The notes under the pieces are model-generated. The model made no database searches and was not told the origin of the DNA. It was given only the letters and a program-made list of their open reading frames with translations. Source: Natronorubrum daqingense (GTDB lineage: Archaea; Halobacteriota; Halobacteria; Halobacteriales; Natrialbaceae). From it: a stretch of 64,000 bases of DNA. The stretch spans positions 620,001-684,000 of the forward strand of contig NZ_CP019327.1 of the NCBI RefSeq assembly GCF_001971705.1, in the 5' to 3' direction. Below are positions 59,476-64,000 of the stretch, piece after piece (the first letter of the stretch is position 1; each line of letters begins with the position of its first letter). The position numbers were made by a program, and so were the translations under genes.

Positions 59476-60987
59476 ATGACAGAACCACGTGCTGTCTCTG
59501 CTGATCGGATCGACGTCGACGACCTCGAGATTGCCCCCGAACGCGGCTGGAACGGACTGTATCTCGACGGCGAGTGGAACCCAGCGGGGGACCGAAACCC
59601 GATCGACGTCGAAAATCCCGCGACGCAGGAGACGCTGACTACGGTCCCCGCTGCGACCGAAGCCGACGTCGACGAGGCGTACGCCATCGCCGACGATGCC
59701 CAATCGGAGTGGGCCGACTATCCCCCGCAGGAACGCGCCGCCATCGTCTCCGAAGCCTCCCGACTCCTAAGCGAGTACGCCGACGACCTCGCGACGCTGT
59801 TCGCCCTCGAGTGTGGCGGCGTGCAGTTGAAAACCGGCTTCGAGATCCAACTCGCACAGGGGACGATGGACGTCGGTGCCGGGCTGGCCATGCGCGACGG
59901 CGGCCGACGCAAGGAATCGGTCACGCCGGGCAAGGAGAACTTCCTCGTTCGCGAGCCAGCGGGCGTCGTCGGCGTCATCACGCCGTGGAACTTCCCGCTG
60001 TACCTCTCGAGTCGCGTCGTTGCCCCCGCTCTCGCATTGGGCAACAGCGTCGTCCTCAAACCCGACGAACACACCCCCATCACGGGTGGGCTCGTGCTCG
60101 CGAAGATCTTCGAAGAGGCCGGGCTCCCCGACGGCGTCTTGAACGTCGTCCCCGGCAACGGCCACGAAATCGGCGACCACTTCTCCGGCCATTCGGTTCC
60201 CTCGGTGATGTCCTTTACCGGTTCATCCGAAGTCGGCCGCGGCGTCGGCCAGCGCGCCGTCGGCGCGTTCACGGAGCCCGCACTGGAACTCGGCGGAAAC
60301 AACGCCCACATCGTCCTTGAGGATGCCGATCTCGAGCGAGCGATCGACGCCGGCGCGTTCGGCTCGTTCACCCACCAGGGCCAGGAGTGCATCTCGATCA
60401 ACCGCCACCTCGTCCACGAATCGCTCTACGACGAGTACGTCGCTGGCCTCGCCGAGCGTGCCGAACAGCTCCCCATCGGTCACCCACTCGAGGAGGGATC
60501 CCTCGTCGGCCCGGTCATCAACGAGAGCCAGCGGGACAAGATCGTCGGCTACGTCGAGGAGTCGATCGAACGCGGTGCGACAGCAGAAGCCGGTGGCGAC
60601 CACGACGGCCTGTTCGTCGAGCCCACGGTGCTTTCGGGGGTCACCAGTGACATGCCGGTAGCGTGCAACGAGCATTTCGGACCGGTCGCACCGGTAATCC
60701 CCTTCGAATCGGACGAGGAGGCAATCCGCCTGGCCAACGAGACCGAGTACGGGCTGTCAGGTTCGGTTCACTCGAGCGACGTCGCTCGCGCCCGAGACGT
60801 CGCCGACGCCCTCGAGACCGGAATGGTCCACATCAACGACCAGCCGTTGAACGACGAGCCCCACGTTGCATTCGGCGGCGTCGGCGCGTCGGGCATGGGC
60901 CGGTACAACGATGAGTGGATTATGGACACCCTGACGACGTTGAAGTGGATCTCCGTTCAGCGCGAGCCTCGCGAGTATCCGTACTGA
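59476..60987 (+). CDS. NAD(P)-dependent aldehyde dehydrogenase
   Basis: The 503-residue enzyme has the full ALDH set: GVITPWNFPLYLSSR with Asn171, LKPDEHTPITGG with Lys195, FTGSSEVGRGVGQRA as the nucleotide loop, LELGGNNAHIVL with general-base Glu271 and QGQECISINR with catalytic Cys305. A 45-residue N-terminal part precedes the domain. The substrate is not evident: similarity to benzaldehyde- and sugar-semialdehyde-type enzymes is too general. It is a single gene with an AT-rich leader (59440-59475). Confidence 0.93.
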   Translation: MTEPRAVSADRIDVDDLEIAPERGWNGLYLDGEWNPAGDRNPIDVENPATQETLTTVPAATEADVDEAYAIADDAQSEWADYPPQERAAIVSEASRLLSEYADDLATLFALECGGVQLKTGFEIQLAQGTMDVGAGLAMRDGGRRKESVTPGKENFLVREPAGVVGVITPWNFPLYLSSRVVAPALALGNSVVLKPDEHTPITGGLVLAKIFEEAGLPDGVLNVVPGNGHEIGDHFSGHSVPSVMSFTGSSEVGRGVGQRAVGAFTEPALELGGNNAHIVLEDADLERAIDAGAFGSFTHQGQECISINRHLVHESLYDEYVAGLAERAEQLPIGHPLEEGSLVGPVINESQRDKIVGYVEESIERGATAEAGGDHDGLFVEPTVLSGVTSDMPVACNEHFGPVAPVIPFESDEEAIRLANETEYGLSGSVHSSDVARARDVADALETGMVHINDQPLNDEPHVAFGGVGASGMGRYNDEWIMDTLTTLKWISVQREPREYPY

Positions 60988-61049
60988 GTCGGCCCAATCG
61001 TGAAGAAGCCAAATCGGTTGTCACACGAAGCGCCGTCGCTCGAAGCGGG

Positions 61050-61703
61050 TTAGATCCACTCGACGCGATACGTACAGCGCTGGTCGTCGTCTTCTCGACA
61101 CTGTTCTCCGATCTCCTCTACGTCGACGTGGTTGTCCGTGAACTTCTCCGCGACGCCCATGATGAGTCCCTTGTCGAATTCACAGGGATACGGCGTCTCA
61201 CAGGTCATGATTCCCTCACTCGAGCCGTCCATCTCGAACTCGTAGAAGCCGATTTCGTCACCGCGGTGGTTCTGTTGATAGGCTCGATCGATCGCGTGCA
61301 ACGCGTTCTCGACCTCGGTGAGTTCCGGCGGGAATTCGACGTGCTCGGGGACGTTTTGACCCATGTTGCGCATTCTGACACCACCGTACTCGTCTCGCAT
61401 ATCGTACAGCATTGCGAGCGGGATCGCGAGCGAATACCACTCCTCGGGCTCGATTTCCTCGAGTCCGTACTCCGAGAGTTTGTGTGTCACCTGTTTTCCG
61501 ACGTACGATGATACCGACTCGCCCGCTTCGACGTACGACTGTGGGCTTCGACCGATCACTTCCGCACCCTCGAGCGAGCCGTCGAACCCCATTCGGGTAT
61601 CGACTGCCGACAACACGTCGTTCGATTCAGATTCGTCGTCTGAACGTCCGACGAGCGACTTTATCCACGATGTAGAGATGAGAACCGTATTGATCATTGC
61701 CAT
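61050..61703 (-). CDS. Protein with V4R/heme-sensor-like C-terminal part
   Basis: The 217-residue protein has a hydrophobic N-terminus (MINTVLISTSWIKSL) and a middle helical region (GESVSSYVGKQVTHKLSEYG, EPEEWYSLAIPLAMLYDMRD). It ends in CETPYPCEFDKGLIMGVAEK, followed by VDVEEIGEQCREDDDQRCTYRVEW. That ending, with G-x-Q/x-C-x(5-7)-C-x-Y-x-V, resembles V4R and related small-molecule-binding domains. I cannot name the ligand. ATG 61703 is preferred because an ACTTATTT box lies about 30 bases upstream. Confidence 0.6.
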   Translation of the reverse strand: MAMINTVLISTSWIKSLVGRSDDESESNDVLSAVDTRMGFDGSLEGAEVIGRSPQSYVEAGESVSSYVGKQVTHKLSEYGLEEIEPEEWYSLAIPLAMLYDMRDEYGGVRMRNMGQNVPEHVEFPPELTEVENALHAIDRAYQQNHRGDEIGFYEFEMDGSSEGIMTCETPYPCEFDKGLIMGVAEKFTDNHVDVEEIGEQCREDDDQRCTYRVEWI

Positions 61704-61937
61704 ACTGATTGCAGCGTGTAACCGACACAACAAATAAGTTCTCGTTAGTGTCACCCGATCTGTTATTGCGTAGTTACGACGGCGTTACCGGAGAGGGTTC
61801 GCTGTCCGATGGGCCAACGATACTAATGATCGTCAATGAGGGCACTGAAATACAGTAATTCACCGGCGTGAACGGTTGGGTCCGATTCGTGGTGTCGGAT
61901 TGGGGCGATTCTGCGTATCGTGTGAGGACGGTTCTGC

Positions 61938-63002
61938 TTAGGACGAGTCCGCGTACTTCCACGCGAGTCCACGAGTGCTCGACGGCGGGGCGAGCGGACT
62001 CGAGGGGAGATCATCGCTCGGTTCCGGTTCGTTGTACCCCTTCGGCGCGATGTCGTTCGGCGACTCCGGATAGAACAGCGACGCGATGGCGTGGAGGTGT
62101 TCACGTCCGACGCCGAGTTCGAACTGGCCGCCACCGTACATCCGTATCCCGTTGTTCTCACAGTACTCGAGCGTGTCGAACAGCGCTCGAAGCGAGCCGA
62201 AGCGCGACGGCTTGATATTGAGCCACGTCGGCTCCCACGGAAGGTCCTCGATGGTCTCGACGCTCCGGATCGGGTAGTCCCACGTCACGCTGTCCTCGTG
62301 ATCCTCGAACAACGGTCGCGTCTCGTCGGTCAACGCCGGATCCTCGATGAGTGCCTCCGGGAAGCCGTCGATGACGCGCTCGTAAAGCGCCGGATCGGCC
62401 GGCTGATCGACGGTCGTCCCGTGGTATTGGCCCTTGAGGTCGAGCACGCGAACGGCGTCGGTTTCGGCCAGCCGGGAGACGGTGCCGTCCGTCCACTCCG
62501 ACGTCGGATCGAGTTTGAACTCGAGAGTTGGATCTTGCTCGAGCCACTCGAGGATTCGATCTCCCGTCGGCGGCTCGTCCAGACGGGTGCTCACGACGAA
62601 CCTGACGGGACGGTACTCCCGACCGAGACGCTCGGCGAGCGTCGTTTCGGCTTGTTTCAACGCGAGGTCGAGCGCGGCGCTTTCGAACGCCCACCGTCGG
62701 TAGTTTCGAAAGATCGATTGGTCCGGTTCGGTGCCGGGAAACAACTCCTGTGTCGACAACTGAGTCGAGAACTCCTCGAGCGTGTACTGGCCGTTCAGGG
62801 AGAACTCCTCGGGCGCGTTTTGCAACGCGTTGTGGTCCTCGTTGTCGTACGTAACGTCTTCACCGGTTCCGGTCTCGTCGCCGCCGTGCAACGCGACGGT
62901 GGTCGTCACGCGGTCGAAGCCACTCGACGTCGCTCGCTCGTGGCGGTGGAGGTCGTACCCATCGATATCGACGCTGAGCCCAGAAACGTCGTCGTAAAGC
63001 AT
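61938..63002 (-). CDS. Enolase-superfamily protein
   Basis: The 354-residue protein has the two-domain shape of the muconate-lactonising/mandelate-racemase branch. A capping domain comes first, with ending FRNYRRWAFESAALDLALKQ. A barrel follows with RFVVSTRLDEPP, LEFKLDPTSEW, VLDLKGQYHGT, ALIEDPAL, VTWDYPI and WLNIKPSRFGSL. The Asp, Glu and Asp in the last strands are likely magnesium ligands and the Lys in NIKPSR the acid/base, though this alignment is by eye. Substrate unknown. ATG 63002 lies behind a GTATAAGTG box at about 63031-63036. Confidence 0.82.
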   Translation of the reverse strand: MLYDDVSGLSVDIDGYDLHRHERATSSGFDRVTTTVALHGGDETGTGEDVTYDNEDHNALQNAPEEFSLNGQYTLEEFSTQLSTQELFPGTEPDQSIFRNYRRWAFESAALDLALKQAETTLAERLGREYRPVRFVVSTRLDEPPTGDRILEWLEQDPTLEFKLDPTSEWTDGTVSRLAETDAVRVLDLKGQYHGTTVDQPADPALYERVIDGFPEALIEDPALTDETRPLFEDHEDSVTWDYPIRSVETIEDLPWEPTWLNIKPSRFGSLRALFDTLEYCENNGIRMYGGGQFELGVGREHLHAIASLFYPESPNDIAPKGYNEPEPSDDLPSSPLAPPSSTRGLAWKYADSS

Positions 63003-63249
63003 ACTCTGTCGGTAGTACGTCACCCAGTCACTTATACCAAAACGGGGGCTACGGCGCGATCAAATCTCGCTTTTACTCCGCGATCCGTGATCGAGTGTTT
63101 CGTGGACCTCGAGGGGGTCGAATATCGTGAAAACATGGGCGCTGCAGGCGCACGTTCACGGGAGGAACGATTCGACCTTTCGGACCCAACACATCCGATA
63201 TCGAGCACCGATATTGGGGCTCCAAACGTGGTTCGCACCACAAAGAGCG

Positions 63250-63441
63250 ATGAGTCTCGAACCAATCGATCCAAAAACTGCGCTAGAACTGTACCTCGCT
63301 GACCGCGATACCGAAGTGTCGAAAGCGACGCTGTACTCTCACAGCTCGCGACTCGGCCACTTCGATCGCTGGTGTGATGCTGAGGAAATTGCCAATTTAA
63401 ACGAGCTATCGGGGCGGACACTCCATGAGTACCGCTTGTGA
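63250..63441 (+). pseudogene. Tyrosine-recombinase remnant, SAM-like N-terminal domain only
   Basis: The 63 codons read MSLEPIDPKTALELYLADRD, then TEVSKATLYSHSSRLGHFDR, WCDAEEIANLNELSGRTLHE, which is the start of a haloarchaeal integrase of the XerC/phage type. It stops at TGA 63439-63441, before any catalytic Arg, His or Tyr. No continuing catalytic domain is seen in the following 170 bases. It is a broken integrase gene marking an old element; the sequence beyond is AT-richer than the rest of the window. Confidence 0.8.
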
Positions 63442-63609
63442 CGTCGTTGCGAGGGAAGTCTCGCATCTGCTACGGAAAAAATCTCGAAAAGAAATGTTTT
63501 AGAATCGAAAAACTGGTGCTAGAAGCACGGTCTAGTGGTTCCCGGGCCATACTACAACTGAGCAAAACGAAGTGAATTGAGGCCGTGTTTCTATCCAACA
63601 TATCGGACA

Positions 63610-64000
63610 TCAATTAGCCATTTGTTTATTTCTGCGCTCCATGTCTGGGATTGCTCCATTAAAATATTCTTCAACAATTTCCTCGGCTTTTTCTACCCCA
63701 AGGGGCGTGATTTTCGCCTTCCCGTCGTCATAGTGTACCTGTCTAGATTTCTTCATACTTCCGAGATTACTCTTTACACTATGCCCGTTCGATCCAACAA
63801 TCCACTCTGTCAGTTTCTCAGCAGCAACTTCAGTCCCGAGAGCATACAGATGCACTAACAGTTCCTCTTGTAGACCGAGTTCACGATGCATCACCAAACG
63901 ATTTCCATTGTAGCTATCGATATATGGTGTCATCGGGGCGGCAAGTTGCTCAATGATTTCTGCCACATTATCGAGATGGTCCTCGTCACTGTAGACTCGC
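63610..64000 (-). CDS. Partial helix-turn-helix-like protein, gene continues past the window
   Basis: The frame is open from the window edge to the stop at 63610-63612, so the 5' end is missing. About 130 codons are visible. The segment LGLQEELLVHLYALGTEVAA, EKLTEWIVGSNGHSVKSNLG, SMKKSRQVHYDDGKAKITPL looks like a winged helix with a wing ending in ITPLGVEKAEE, as in PadR or MarR-type regulators. Base composition is clearly AT-richer than elsewhere, which points to an acquired region together with the integrase remnant. Confidence 0.65.
   Translation of the reverse strand, partial: RVYSDEDHLDNVAEIIEQLAAPMTPYIDSYNGNRLVMHRELGLQEELLVHLYALGTEVAAEKLTEWIVGSNGHSVKSNLGSMKKSRQVHYDDGKAKITPLGVEKAEEIVEEYFNGAIPDMERRNKQMAN

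Noticed and set aside
63525-63575. Possible second tRNA, suggested by GGTCTAGTGGT and CCCGGGCC
   Set aside because: No acceptor stem, anticodon arm or T arm can be formed around it; only the short D-arm-like piece matches.

Overview
The window comes from a halophilic archaeon (class Halobacteria, most likely the Natrialbales group). The DNA is GC-rich and the predicted proteins are strongly acidic. Promoters have TATA-like boxes about 27 bases before leaderless starts. Lipoproteins carry twin-arginine lipobox signals. Typical haloarchaeal families are present: a HalOD1 protein, a Bat-type HTH regulator, UPF0058, DR2241 beside CbiX, archaeal RNase P component 4, archaeal-type phosphomevalonate decarboxylase and an SRP 7S RNA. 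The assignment below class level is inference.

Layout. 1-2.6 kb: an AhpD-fold protein and the purine genes purK-purE. 3.0-13.5 kb: an eleven-gene respiratory complex I operon, nuoA-B-CD-H-I-J1-J2-K-L-M-N, tightly overlapped and lacking the NADH-input genes nuoEFG. 13.6-25.8 kb: a DHH phosphoesterase with a TrkA-like N-terminus, a CBS/ParB-like protein, methylmalonyl-CoA mutase, membrane proteins, a polyprenyl diphosphate synthase, an M28 peptidase, a degenerate NAD-kinase-like protein, HalOD1, CbiX and DR2241. 25.8-34.2 kb: a Trm112-like zinc protein, purA, a winged-helix regulator, an 853-residue coiled-coil protein, UPF0058, an ABC ATPase behind an iron-box-like palindrome, and a Trm9-like methyltransferase. 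34.25-36.9 kb: tRNA-Gly(TCC) followed by two partial copies of its 3' end, bracketing a histidine kinase and a Bat-type HTH gene. 37-47.9 kb: alcohol dehydrogenase, small proteins, GNAT, DUF2797, endonuclease III, phosphomevalonate decarboxylase, a Tat lipoprotein, nitrilase and FEN1. 48-53.6 kb: two tandem copies of a two-gene module. 53.7-58.4 kb: RNase P component 4, a YhbY protein, a LolA-like lipoprotein, SRP RNA, DUF2270 and a potassium channel. 58.6-64 kb: small proteins, an aldehyde dehydrogenase, an enolase-superfamily protein, an integrase remnant and a gene running off the end.

Most unusual region. At 48055-53547 each module is a Tat lipoprotein of the oligopeptide-binding (SBP_5) class followed, with a one-base overlap, by a PAP2/AUR1-like integral membrane phosphatase or phosphotransferase. 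No permease or ATPase gene is nearby. In both lipoproteins the part that normally ends an SBP_5 protein stands first, straight after the lipobox, so they read as circular permutations of the fold. Lipoprotein and PAP2 enzyme probably act together at the outer face of the membrane; the substrate is unknown.

How the genes work together. purK, purE and purA serve purine synthesis. The decarboxylase and the polyprenyl synthase serve isoprenoid lipid synthesis. The nuo operon pumps ions using a donor other than NADH. RNase P component 4, the YhbY protein, SRP RNA, Trm112 and the Trm9-like enzyme serve RNA maturation and protein targeting.
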